NCBI RefSeq assembly: GCF_000756375.1
Contig: NZ_JNFD01000009.1
Span: forward strand, 113,722 to 177,721
Length of the DNA stretch: 64,000 nucleotides
Source: Sphingopyxis sp. LC81
GTDB lineage: Bacteria > Pseudomonadota > Alphaproteobacteria > Sphingomonadales > Sphingomonadaceae
Direction of reading: 5' to 3'
Shown here: in pieces, positions 1-8,453 of the stretch
How the letters are laid out: every line of letters starts with the position of its first letter
How positions within the stretch are numbered: the first letter of the stretch is position 1
Program-made: the position numbers and the translations under genes
The notes under the pieces: model-generated
What the model saw: the letters and a program-made list of their open reading frames with translations, nothing else
The model's database searches: none
Told to the model about the DNA's origin: nothing

Positions 1-1589
1 GCCACCGTCGTCGATCCCGGCAACGAGTTCGAACGGATGTCAAAGCCGCCCGCCTTGGTGCCGCGGGCAAAGGACGCATAGAGCATCAAATCGTCGGTGG
101 CGTCATACTGGACGTTGACCATCGGGTTGAAGCTGTCCTCGCTCAATTTGCCAGAGACGCTGTGCGCCTCGATATTGAGCGCGCGGAACACGGCGGTGAC
201 GACCGGCAACGGCGCGGTGCTGAGCGGTCCCTTGACGATCGCGAGCGTGCGGCGCCCGCTCTTCTTCTCATGGTTGAAGCGCGCGCCAGCGGTGATGCGA
301 AGCTGGTCGGTCACCGATAGTTCGCCCTGCGCAAAGGCCGAGATCAGGTCCGATTTCTGGGTATAGTCGCGGTCGTTGCGCGTGTCGCCGAGCGCGCTGA
401 ACGGCGCGCCGAGCGCGAGGAAGGTCGGGTTGAACCGCGTGAAGTCCTGCACGTCGAGCTTCGCATGCTGATAATAGACGCCGCCGATATAGTTGAACGT
501 TTCGCCGCCGGGTGAGGCGAGGCGGAGTTCCTGCGAATATTGGCGATAATCCTCGCGCAGGTTCGTGCCGTCGAGGAAGCTGATCCCCGAAAAATCGACG
601 TCGACGATTTCGCGCGTCTTGTAGTCGAGCAGCGACGAGACCGAGGTCAGCGTATGCTCGCCGACTTCGAGGTCGGCGTTCAGGGTCGCGCCGAACACCT
701 TGTTGCGGCTTTCATAGCCATTGTCCTCGCGGACATAATCGGGGTTCGTGCTGACGAAGAAAGGCCCCTGGAACACCGTGTTGTAATTGCCCACCGCGCC
801 GAACACGTCGCGCGGCTGCCCCTTCGCCTCGAAATCGGCATATTCGAGCTTGAGCTCGGCGGCGAACGGCCCACCCTTGTCGAACTCGATCTTGCCGCGG
901 ACATATTTCTCGTCGACGCTCGGCTCGTCGCGGTCCAGCTTCTGGTTATAGAAATAGCCGTCCATCGTCCGGTAATAGCCAACGACACGCGCTTCGACGC
1001 CGTCGCTCAGCGGGCCCGACAGCACGCCGTTGAGCTGGAATTCCTTGTGATTGAATTCATAGAGGCCGGTCACCGAGCCCTCGAACTCGTCGGTCGGGCT
1101 GCGCGTCGTGATGTTCACCGCGCCGGCGATCGCATTCTTGCCGAACAGGGTCGGCTGCGGCCCGCGCAGCACCTCGACGCGCTCCATGTCGATCAACGGC
1201 AGGCGCGAGAGCTGGTCGCGGCCGTAATAGACGCCGTCGACGAACATCGCGACCGACTGTTCGAACCCCTTGTTGTCGCCCGAGGCGATGCCGCGGATCG
1301 CGATGCGGTTGGCGATCGCGGTCTGGGTGATCTTGAGGTTCGGGACCGACGAGCTGATCTGTTCGAGGTTGGTCTGGCCATAGCTTTCGACCTGCTTTCC
1401 GCTGACCGCCGAGATCGAGATCGGCACGTCGGAAAGTCCCTCGGCGCGCTTTTGCGCGGTGACGATGATTTCCTCGAGCCCGCCCTGATCCTCGGTGGAT
1501 TCGGGGGCAGGCGCTGTGTCCTGAGCGAAAGCGATGCCAGGGCTGGCGAGTGCAGATGCGGTAAGCAGCGCGACAAAATAGCTCTTCAT
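1..1589 (-). CDS. TonB-dependent receptor, C-terminus beyond window
   Basis: Outer-membrane active-transport receptor; the visible part is about 529 residues and the C-terminal barrel lies past the window edge. An N-terminal signal peptide ends near residue 22 (Ala-rich, then Gln). A TonB-box-like segment (EEIIVTAQKRAE, about residues 39-50) follows. The plug domain carries RVEVLRGPQPTLFGKNA and AGAVNI, which are typical of the family. The ATG is preceded by GGAGG five bases upstream, which fixes the start. It is divergent from the oxygenase/ligase/thiolase operon with only about 115 bp between them, so it probably imports that pathway's substrate; this is inference. The substrate cannot be read from sequence. 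It belongs with the large iron/carbohydrate/lipophile receptor group of sphingomonads. Confidence 0.93.
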   Translation of the reverse strand, partial: MKSYFVALLTASALASPGIAFAQDTAPAPESTEDQGGLEEIIVTAQKRAEGLSDVPISISAVSGKQVESYGQTNLEQISSSVPNLKITQTAIANRIAIRGIASGDNKGFEQSVAMFVDGVYYGRDQLSRLPLIDMERVEVLRGPQPTLFGKNAIAGAVNITTRSPTDEFEGSVTGLYEFNHKEFQLNGVLSGPLSDGVEARVVGYYRTMDGYFYNQKLDRDEPSVDEKYVRGKIEFDKGGPFAAELKLEYADFEAKGQPRDVFGAVGNYNTVFQGPFFVSTNPDYVREDNGYESRNKVFGATLNADLEVGEHTLTSVSSLLDYKTREIVDVDFSGISFLDGTNLREDYRQYSQELRLASPGGETFNYIGGVYYQHAKLDVQDFTRFNPTFLALGAPFSALGDTRNDRDYTQKSDLISAFAQGELSVTDQLRITAGARFNHEKKSGRRTLAIVKGPLSTAPLPVVTAVFRALNIEAHSVSGKLSEDSFNPMVNVQYDATDDLMLYASFARGTKAGGFDIRSNSLPGSTTV

Positions 1590-1708
1590 AGGGTCCTCCC
1601 ACGCACCATCGTCTTGGCGACCACCGCCGCGATGTTTTTCTTGCCTTGCGACTCATAAGGGCTTTAAGTATCACTATGCAAGTTAGATAATTTGAGAGAG
1701 GATTGACC

Positions 1709-2677
1709 TTGCCGGGACACGGCCTTCCACCAGCGCTAACGCGCAATTTGCGCCTGCCCGCGATCGCGGCGCCGATGTTCCTCGTGTCGGGACCCGAGAT
1801 GGTGATCGCATCATCGCGGGCCGGCGTGATCGGCAGCTTCCCTGCGCCCAATGCGCGCACCTCTGCCGACCTGGAGGATTGGGTGAGCCGGATCGATGCG
1901 GCGCTGTCGAACGATCCCGAGGCGGCGCCGTGGGCGGTCAACCTGGTCGTCCATCCGTCGAACAGCCGCCTTCCCGACGATCTCGCCTGCGTCGTGCGGC
2001 ACAAGGTGCCGCTCGTCATCACCGCGCTGGGCAGCCCGGCGCGGGTGGTCGAGGAAATCCATTCATACGGCGGGCTCGTCTTCGCCGACGTCAATTCGGT
2101 CGGCTTCGCGCGCAAGGCCGCCGCCGCCGGGGTCGACGGGCTGGTGCTCGTCGCCGCGGGCGCCGGCGGACATACTGGTGCGACCGCGGGCTTCGCCTTT
2201 GTCGAGGAGGTCCGGCAGTTCTGGGATGGGCCGCTCGTGCTCGGCGGAGCGATTTCGACGGGGCATGCCGTCCGTGCCGCCGAAATATTGGGCGCCGATT
2301 TCGCCTATCTCGGCACGTCGCTGATCGCCTGCGCCGAGAGCATGGCGGTGCCGGGGTATAAGGATATGGTCGTCGCCGCGGGCGCCGAGGACATCGTGCC
2401 GTCGAAGGGGATCACCGGGGTCACCGCCAACTGGCTGAAATCGAGCCTGATCGCCGCGGGATACGACCCCGCGAACATGCCCGAGGACAAGCGCCCCAAC
2501 TTCTCCGACGCGCAGGACGATGCCAAGGCGTGGAAGAATGTCTGGTCCGCGGGGCAAGGGGTCGGCGCGGTGCGCGGTGTCGAACCCGTCACGACTATCG
2601 TCGATCGCCTCGTTTCCGAATATGATGCCGCCGCCGCAAGGCCGCGATTTGCCCCCGCCGAAGGAGTCATCGCATGA
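1709..2677 (+). CDS. NAD(P)H-dependent flavin oxidoreductase, nitronate monooxygenase family
   Basis: TIM-barrel FMN enzyme of the nitronate monooxygenase (2-nitropropane dioxygenase) family, about 322 residues. It begins with the family's LRLPAIAAPMFLVSGPE region and has GAGGHTG, carrying the family His, and the phosphate-binding region FAYLGTSLIACAES. The start is uncertain. TTG at 1709 sits seven bases after GAGAGG; TTG at 1703 is in frame but almost touches that purine run. The stop overlaps the next gene's ATG (ATGA), so the genes are translationally coupled. In this cluster it may oxidise or reduce an intermediate rather than a nitronate, since many family members are enoyl- or ene-type oxidoreductases. 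The physiological substrate is unknown. Confidence 0.85.
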   Translation: MPGHGLPPALTRNLRLPAIAAPMFLVSGPEMVIASSRAGVIGSFPAPNARTSADLEDWVSRIDAALSNDPEAAPWAVNLVVHPSNSRLPDDLACVVRHKVPLVITALGSPARVVEEIHSYGGLVFADVNSVGFARKAAAAGVDGLVLVAAGAGGHTGATAGFAFVEEVRQFWDGPLVLGGAISTGHAVRAAEILGADFAYLGTSLIACAESMAVPGYKDMVVAAGAEDIVPSKGITGVTANWLKSSLIAAGYDPANMPEDKRPNFSDAQDDAKAWKNVWSAGQGVGAVRGVEPVTTIVDRLVSEYDAAAARPRFAPAEGVIA

Positions 2678-4170
2678 CCGCAGAGCTTGTCGAGACGATC
2701 GCATCGACGATCCAGCCGAACGACCACCCCTATATGAAGGGCGCGTGGCGCCCGACTTACAATGAATGGAACGCGATCTTCGCCAATGGCGATGCCGAGG
2801 TGATCGGCAATATCCCGACCGACATAGACGGCGTTTACGTGCGCACCGGCGAAAACCAGATTCACGAGCCTATCGGCCGCTATCATCCCTTCGACGGCGA
2901 CGGCTTCATCCATTCGATCTCGTTCAAGGACGGGCGCGCCAGCTATCGCAGCCGCTTTGTACGCACCAAGGGGTTCGAGGCGGAGAAGGAAGCCGGCCGC
3001 TCGCTGTGGGCGGGGCTGATGGAGCCGCCGCACAAGTCGACGCGCCACGGCTGGGGCGCGCAGGAGTGGCTGAAGGATTCGTCGTCGACCGACGTCGCGA
3101 TCCACGCGGGGAAGATCATCTCGACCTTCTATCAGTGCGGCGAAGCCTATCGGCTCGACCCCTTCACGCTCGAACAGTTCGGCACCGAAAGCTGGGTGCC
3201 GCTCGACGGCATTTCGGCGCATTGCAAGGTGGACCTCGCGACCGGCGAGCTGATGTTCTTCAACTATTCGAAGCACGCGCCCTACATGCATTATGGCGTC
3301 GTCGGGGCGGACAATAAGCTCAAGCATTATATCCCGATCCCGCTCGCCGGGCCGCGCCTGCCGCACGACATGGCGTTCACCAAAAACTACACGATCCTCA
3401 ACGACATGCCGCTCTATTGGAACGAGGAGTTGCTCGAACGAAATTTGCACGTCGTGCAATTCCACCCCGACGAAAAGACGCGCTTTGCGATCATCCCGCG
3501 CCACGGCCAGCCCGAGGACATCCGCTGGTTCACGGCCGAGCCGACCTACACGCTCCACTGGCTGAACGCGTGGGAGGAAGGCGACGAAATCATCCTCGAC
3601 GGCTATTATCAGGAAGAGCCGATGCCGAAATCCTATCCGAACGCGCCCGAAGGGCTCGAGCGGATGATGGCCTATCTCGATCAGGGGCTGCTCAAGCCGC
3701 GCCTCCATCGCTGGCGCTTCAACCTCAAGACCGGCGAGACGGTCGAAGAGCGGCTCGACGACCGCGACCTTGAATTCGGCATGTTCAACCACCGCTATGC
3801 GGGCAAGCCCTATCGTTACGCGTATAGCGCGATCCCCGAGCCCGGCTGGTTCCTGTTCCGCGGACTGGTCAAGCATGACCTGAATGCACGGACGAGCGAA
3901 TCCTATGAATTCGGCCCCGGCCGCTTCGGCAGCGAGGCGCCCTTCGCGCCGCGCATCGATGCGAAGGATGAGGATGACGGCTACCTCGTTTCGTTCATAG
4001 CCGACCTCGAAACCGACAAATCCGAATGCGTGCTGATCGACGCCAAGAATGTCGCGGCGGGGCCGGTGTGCCGGATCATCCTGCCCGAGCGCATCTGTTC
4101 GGGAACGCACACCGTCTGGGCGTCCGGCGACGATATCGGCATGGGCGACAACAGCGTGCTGGCCGCCTGA
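2674..4170 (+). CDS. Carotenoid/stilbene cleavage oxygenase (CCO family)
   Basis: Non-heme Fe(II) dioxygenase of the carotenoid cleavage / lignostilbene dioxygenase / RPE65 family, 498 residues, full length. The four iron-binding histidines fit at His183 (ISAHCKV), His231 (LPHDMAF), His295 (YTLHWLN) and His479 (GTHTVWAS). The N-terminal blade has the family signature FDGDGFIHS. Such enzymes split a conjugated C=C bond with O2 to give two carbonyl products. It shares ATGA with the upstream flavin enzyme and lies one base before the acyl-CoA ligase. That arrangement suggests the cleavage product is oxidised to an acid and activated with CoA. Whether the substrate is an apocarotenoid, a stilbenoid or another lipid is not visible. 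Confidence 0.92.
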   Translation: MTAELVETIASTIQPNDHPYMKGAWRPTYNEWNAIFANGDAEVIGNIPTDIDGVYVRTGENQIHEPIGRYHPFDGDGFIHSISFKDGRASYRSRFVRTKGFEAEKEAGRSLWAGLMEPPHKSTRHGWGAQEWLKDSSSTDVAIHAGKIISTFYQCGEAYRLDPFTLEQFGTESWVPLDGISAHCKVDLATGELMFFNYSKHAPYMHYGVVGADNKLKHYIPIPLAGPRLPHDMAFTKNYTILNDMPLYWNEELLERNLHVVQFHPDEKTRFAIIPRHGQPEDIRWFTAEPTYTLHWLNAWEEGDEIILDGYYQEEPMPKSYPNAPEGLERMMAYLDQGLLKPRLHRWRFNLKTGETVEERLDDRDLEFGMFNHRYAGKPYRYAYSAIPEPGWFLFRGLVKHDLNARTSESYEFGPGRFGSEAPFAPRIDAKDEDDGYLVSFIADLETDKSECVLIDAKNVAAGPVCRIILPERICSGTHTVWASGDDIGMGDNSVLAA

Positions 4171-4171
4171 C

Positions 4172-5863
4172 ATGATCGCCGCGGGAGAGGACAAACGGCG
4201 ACAGCATCGCGAAAGCGGCTGGTGGGGCGACAAGACCTTCGCCGACCTGTTTTTCGCCAACGCGGTGGCGCATCCCGACCGGCTGGCGCTGGTCGATGCA
4301 CCCAACCGCGCGGACTTTGCGTTCGGCGAGCCGCAGCGGCTGACCTACGCCGGGCTTGAGGCCGAGATCGACCGGATCGCGGGCGCGCTGGTCGTCGCAG
4401 GGGTCGGCAAGGACGATGTGCTGCTCGTCCAGCTTCCGAACATCAGCGAGTTCGTCGCGCTCTATTTCGCCGCCGCGCAGATCGGCGCGATCGTCAGCCC
4501 GGCGGCGGTGCAATATCGCAGCCACGAGGTGAAAGGCATGATCGGCATCGTTGCGCCCAAAGCGTTCGTCTGTGCGACGCAGGTCAAAGGCTGCGACCAT
4601 GTCGGCGTCGCACAGCCCTTGCTGGACGGCATTCAGCTTATGACGTTTGGCCCGAATCCGCCCGCCGGTGCGTTGGACCTCTCGACCGTCAGGGGCAATG
4701 AAGCCGCGCTCGCGGCGCATGTCGCGGCGAACCCGGTCGACGCCGACGACATCTTCACTATCTGCTGGACCTCGGGCACCACCGGCGTTCCGAAAGGCGT
4801 ACCGCGCAGCCACAATCACTGGATCGCGGTTGCCGGCGCGGGGTACGAGGCGATGAAGGTCGGGCCGGGCGACGTGCTGCTCAACCCGTTTCCGCTCATC
4901 AATATGGCGAGCATCGGCGGCATCACCATGTGCTGGCTGACGAGCGCGGGAACGATGGTGCTCCATCATCCCTTCGACCCCGGCGTCTACCTCAAGCAGA
5001 TCGCGACCGAGCGGCCGAGCCTGACGATCGCGCCGCCCGCAGTGCTCAACATGCTGCTCCAAAATGAGGCCCTGCTCGCATCGGTCGACCTCTCCAGCCT
5101 GCGCGTCATCGCCTCGGGCTCGGCGCCGCTCGCGCCCGCGATGGTGCGCGGTTTTCAGGAAAAGCTCGGCATCATTATCGTCAACGTCTTCGGGTCGAAC
5201 GAGGGGATGAGCTTTATCACCGGCGAGGGCGACATGCCAGATCCCGACAAGCGCGCGAGCCTGTTCCCGCGGCGCGGCACCTATCCGCCGCCCTATGGCC
5301 AAGGGCGGGCGCATAATATCGAAAGCCGGTTGGTGCCTCCCGGCGGCGGCGATCCGATCGAGCAGGACGGCGCGGCGGGCGAACTCCAGATCCGCGGCCC
5401 GACCTTGTTCGAAGGTTATCACAATGCCCCTGAGCAGACGGCCGCCGCCTTCACCGGCGACGGCTGGTTCCGCACCGGCGACCTGTTCGAGATCGCCGAG
5501 GGTGGCGATTTCTATCGCTTCGTCGGGCGCTGCAAGGATCTGATCATCCGCGGTGGGGTCAACATCTCGCCCGAGGAGATCGACCAGCTGCTCGGCGGTC
5601 ATCCGTTGCTCGCCGAGGCCTGCACATTCTCGCTCCCTGACCCGACGATGGGTGAGCGCATCGGCCTTGCCTACGTCCCGCGCGGCGCCGACGATGTGGG
5701 GATCGGCGAGGTCGCCGACTATCTCCGCGGCCACGATCTCGCGGTGTTCAAACTGCCCGAGCGTCTGTTCCGCTTCGACGCCCTGCCGCGCAACGTCACC
5801 AACAAGGTGATGCGCAGCGAAGTGCGCGACATGGCGCTCGCCACTCTCGAAAAGGAAGCCTGA
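4172..5863 (+). CDS. AMP-dependent acyl-CoA synthetase/ligase
   Basis: ANL-superfamily ligase, 563 residues, forming an acyl-adenylate and then an acyl-CoA. The ATP-binding loop WTSGTTGVPKGV is near residue 196. The hinge region has GDGWFRTGDL near residue 430 and GRCKDLIIRGGVNISPEEID after it. The catalytic Lys is in NKVMR near residue 544. ATG at 4172, one base after the oxygenase stop, is chosen; an open frame continues upstream but only inside the oxygenase gene. The context of thiolases immediately downstream implies a carboxylic acid entering beta-oxidation-like degradation. The acid cannot be deduced; 2,3-dihydroxybenzoate-, cinnamate- and fatty-acid-type ligases share these motifs. 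Confidence 0.92.
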   Translation: MIAAGEDKRRQHRESGWWGDKTFADLFFANAVAHPDRLALVDAPNRADFAFGEPQRLTYAGLEAEIDRIAGALVVAGVGKDDVLLVQLPNISEFVALYFAAAQIGAIVSPAAVQYRSHEVKGMIGIVAPKAFVCATQVKGCDHVGVAQPLLDGIQLMTFGPNPPAGALDLSTVRGNEAALAAHVAANPVDADDIFTICWTSGTTGVPKGVPRSHNHWIAVAGAGYEAMKVGPGDVLLNPFPLINMASIGGITMCWLTSAGTMVLHHPFDPGVYLKQIATERPSLTIAPPAVLNMLLQNEALLASVDLSSLRVIASGSAPLAPAMVRGFQEKLGIIIVNVFGSNEGMSFITGEGDMPDPDKRASLFPRRGTYPPPYGQGRAHNIESRLVPPGGGDPIEQDGAAGELQIRGPTLFEGYHNAPEQTAAAFTGDGWFRTGDLFEIAEGGDFYRFVGRCKDLIIRGGVNISPEEIDQLLGGHPLLAEACTFSLPDPTMGERIGLAYVPRGADDVGIGEVADYLRGHDLAVFKLPERLFRFDALPRNVTNKVMRSEVRDMALATLEKEA

Positions 5864-5864
5864 C

Positions 5865-7094
5865 ATGGCGAAAGACGTCTTCATCCTCGGCGGCGCGCAG
5901 ACCGACTTTGCGCGCAACCTCGAACGCGAGGGCGGCGGGCTGTTCGAGCTGTTCCGCGAAGTCGCCGAGGCGGCGTTCGTCGCGACGGGGATCGAATCCA
6001 AGGAAGTCGAGACCGCGCATGTCGGCAATTTCGTCGGCGAACTGTTTGCGGGACAGGGCCAGCTCGGCGGCTTCTTCGGCCATGTCCACCCCGACCTCGC
6101 GGGCATTCCTGCGGCGCGCCACGAAGCCGCGTGCGCGTCGGGCAGCATCGCGATCCTCGCCGCCGCCGCCGAGATCGAGGCCGAGCGTTACGGCCTCGCG
6201 CTCGTGCTCGGCATCGAGCTGATGCGCAACGTGCCGGGCCAGCGCGCCGCCGAATATCTGGGCGCCGCGGCGTGGGCGGGACGCGAAGCGCAGGAAGCGC
6301 GTTACCTCTGGCCATATATGTTCGCGCGCGTCGCCGAGGAATATGACGAACGCTTCGGGCTCGACCACGCGCATCTGCGCGGCATTTCGGCGAATAATTT
6401 CGCCAATGCGAAGAAGAACCCGAACTCGCAGACACGCGGCTGGGCGATCACCCACGATCATCTGGCCGAGAATGACGAGGTCAATCCGCTGATCGAGGGA
6501 AGTCTGCGCAAGTCTGATTGCGGCCAGGTCACCGACGGCGCTGCGGCGATCTTCCTCGCCTCGCGCGAAGTCGCCGAAGCCTATGCGAAACGGCGGGGCA
6601 TTTCTGTCGACTCCATTCCGCGCATCAAGGGCTGGGGTCATTCGACCGCGCCTTTGCTCTACGCCACCAAGGTCGCGGACAGCCGCGGCGCGCCTTATGT
6701 TTTCCCCAGCGTGCGCAAGGCGATGATGGATGCGCTGAAGCGCGCCGAGATGCCCGACGTTTATGCGTGCGACGGGGTCGAAGTGCATGATTGTTTCTCG
6801 ATCACCGAATATATGGCGATCGACCATTTCGGCATCACGCCGCCGGGCGAAAGTTGGCGCGCGGTCGAGGATGGCACGATTGCATTGGGCGGGAAGCTGC
6901 CCGTCAATCCGTCGGGCGGGCTGATCGGGCTCGGTCATCCGGTCGGCGCGACGGGAGTTCGGATGCTGCTCGACAGCTGGCGACAGGTGACCGGAAACGC
7001 GGGCGATTATCAGGTCGAGGGCGCGCGCAATTTCGCGACGTTCAATGTCGGTGGCAGCGCTACGACCGCGGTCAGCTTCGTCGTCGGCGTCTGA
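5865..7094 (+). CDS. Thiolase-superfamily protein, SCP2/lipid-transfer type
   Basis: Thiolase-fold enzyme of 409 residues. The nucleophilic Cys90 lies in EAACASGSIA and the catalytic His358 in GLGHPVGATG. The C-terminal stretch is NFATFNVGGSATT, which lacks the CxG cysteine of conventional thiolases and is typical of the SCP2-thiolase branch acting on branched or steroid-like acyl-CoA. It starts one base after the ligase stop and precedes a second thiolase by two bases, so it is in the same operon. It likely cleaves a 3-ketoacyl-CoA, possibly bulky or branched; this is inference. Without the second Cys, the mechanism must use another base, as SCP2-type thiolases do. Confidence 0.88.
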   Translation: MAKDVFILGGAQTDFARNLEREGGGLFELFREVAEAAFVATGIESKEVETAHVGNFVGELFAGQGQLGGFFGHVHPDLAGIPAARHEAACASGSIAILAAAAEIEAERYGLALVLGIELMRNVPGQRAAEYLGAAAWAGREAQEARYLWPYMFARVAEEYDERFGLDHAHLRGISANNFANAKKNPNSQTRGWAITHDHLAENDEVNPLIEGSLRKSDCGQVTDGAAAIFLASREVAEAYAKRRGISVDSIPRIKGWGHSTAPLLYATKVADSRGAPYVFPSVRKAMMDALKRAEMPDVYACDGVEVHDCFSITEYMAIDHFGITPPGESWRAVEDGTIALGGKLPVNPSGGLIGLGHPVGATGVRMLLDSWRQVTGNAGDYQVEGARNFATFNVGGSATTAVSFVVGV

Positions 7095-7096
7095 TT

Positions 7097-8263
7097 TTGA
7101 CCGACGTCTATCTCTATGACGCGGTTCGGACACCGCGCGGCAAGGCGCGGCCCGATGGCGGGCTCGCCGCGCTGAGCCCGCAGGAACTGGTGCGTCAGCA
7201 GGCGGCGGCGCTCGCGGCGCGCTGTGGCGATGTTGCGGCCAATCCCGATGCGCTGCTCCTCGGCTGCGTTACGCAAAGCGGCGCGCAGGGCGGGCATATC
7301 GCGCTGGTGTCGAAGCTCCATGCGGGCCTCCCCGACACCACCACGGCGCACAGCATCAACAATTATTGTGCATCAGGGCTGTCTGCGATCGGTCAGGCGG
7401 TCGCAAAGATCGCGAGCGGCGAAGTCACGAGCATCCTCGCGGGCGGGGTCGAATCGATGAGCCGGAGCCCATTTCTGGGCGACCGCGCGGCCTATTATGA
7501 CGACGACAGCCTGCCGGCCCGCGCGCGCTTTGTCCCGCCGGTGCTCGCCGCCGACCGGCTCGCCAACGCCGAAGGCATCACCCGCGCCGAGCTCGACGCG
7601 GTTGCTCTCGCCTCGCAGCAAAAGGCCGCGGCGGGCGACGCCGACCCGTTCTTGCAGCATTCGCGCATCGTGACCGGCGCGCTGACCGGCGAAGAATGCA
7701 TCCGGCCGCAAACCACGGCCGAATCGCTAGCCGCCGCGCCGCCTGCCTTCGGCGACTTGCAGCAGCAATATGGCGGCGCGCTCGACGGCGCGACGTTCGA
7801 GCCGCTCCACAGCATCGCGCACGCGCCGCCGATCTGCGACGGCGCGGGTCTCGCGCTCGTTGGCGCCGATGGGCTCGGCATCGCCCCGCGCGCCCGCGTG
7901 ATCGCCTTTGCCGAAAGCGGCGGCGATCCGGCCGCCTCGCTGACCGCCGGCTTCGCGGCGATGGACAAGGTGCTCGTGCGCGCCGGCCTCACCCTTGCGG
8001 ATCTCGACCGGATCGAATTCATGGAGGCCTTTGCCGTCACCATCGCCAAATTCCTCCGCGATCGCGACGCCGATCCGTCGTGCGTCAATGTCGGCGGCGG
8101 ACATCTGGCGAAGGGTCATCCGATGGGCGCCAGCGGCGCGATTCTGACGTCGGCGCTGCTCGACGCCCTCGATGCCTGCAACGGGCGTTATGGAATGGTC
8201 GTCTTGACGGGGGCTATGGGTGTGGGGGCAGCCATGATCGTGCAACGGCTCAGTGGCGCCTAG
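7097..8263 (+). CDS. Acetyl-CoA acetyltransferase-like thiolase
   Basis: Second thiolase of the operon, 388 residues, starting with TTG two bases after the previous stop; an upstream open frame lies inside the preceding thiolase gene and is ignored. The start is supported by the thiolase opening YLYDAVRTPRGKA. The nucleophile is Cys91 (NNYCASGLSA) and the His is His341 (LAKGHPMGASG). At the C-terminal active-site loop, where thiolases normally have CxGxG, this protein reads VVLTGAMGVG with Thr371. It is therefore either a degradative thiolase with altered chemistry or a partner subunit of the first thiolase. A length of 388 is normal. It is the last gene of the operon, followed by an AT-rich gap. 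Confidence 0.88.
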   Translation: MTDVYLYDAVRTPRGKARPDGGLAALSPQELVRQQAAALAARCGDVAANPDALLLGCVTQSGAQGGHIALVSKLHAGLPDTTTAHSINNYCASGLSAIGQAVAKIASGEVTSILAGGVESMSRSPFLGDRAAYYDDDSLPARARFVPPVLAADRLANAEGITRAELDAVALASQQKAAAGDADPFLQHSRIVTGALTGEECIRPQTTAESLAAAPPAFGDLQQQYGGALDGATFEPLHSIAHAPPICDGAGLALVGADGLGIAPRARVIAFAESGGDPAASLTAGFAAMDKVLVRAGLTLADLDRIEFMEAFAVTIAKFLRDRDADPSCVNVGGGHLAKGHPMGASGAILTSALLDALDACNGRYGMVVLTGAMGVGAAMIVQRLSGA

Positions 8264-8435
8264 GCTCGCTTGACAAGGAAAGAGCAAGTCTCGCCGTTGG
8301 TACAGTCAAAATAATTTGCGACCCTTCAATGTCCAAAGAAAAATCTATTAATTTCAATATTTTCTGTTCTTAAGCTGGCCGATCGCGCAATGCGTGAAGC
8401 GCCTTTTATAAGTGGTTGTAAAAACTGAGAAAATA
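8264..8435. other. AT-rich convergent intergenic gap
   Basis: About 170 bp between the convergent thiolase and guaA genes. Its base composition is clearly lower in GC than its surroundings, especially 8300-8375, and it has no credible reading frame or strong hairpin. It may be a remnant of transferred DNA or simply a termination region. Nothing more can be supported. Confidence 0.4.
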
Positions 8436-8453
8436 GACCGATCTGGATCGGTC
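8436..8453 (-). terminator. Hairpin at the guaA 3' end
   Basis: Perfect 8-bp inverted repeat GACCGATC/GATCGGTC with a two-base loop. On the minus strand it overlaps the guaA stop codon and is followed by T-rich sequence (TATTTTCTCAGTTTTT). It probably acts as an intrinsic terminator for guaA, though the T tract is interrupted. Confidence 0.5.

Noticed and set aside
540..1658. 372-codon plus-strand frame opposite the first receptor
   Set aside because: Antisense shadow of a TonB receptor; composition dominated by Arg, Ala and Asp without any domain.
2305..4305. 666-codon minus-strand frame over the oxygenase gene
   Set aside because: Antisense to a gene with four conserved His ligands; no recognisable motif of its own.
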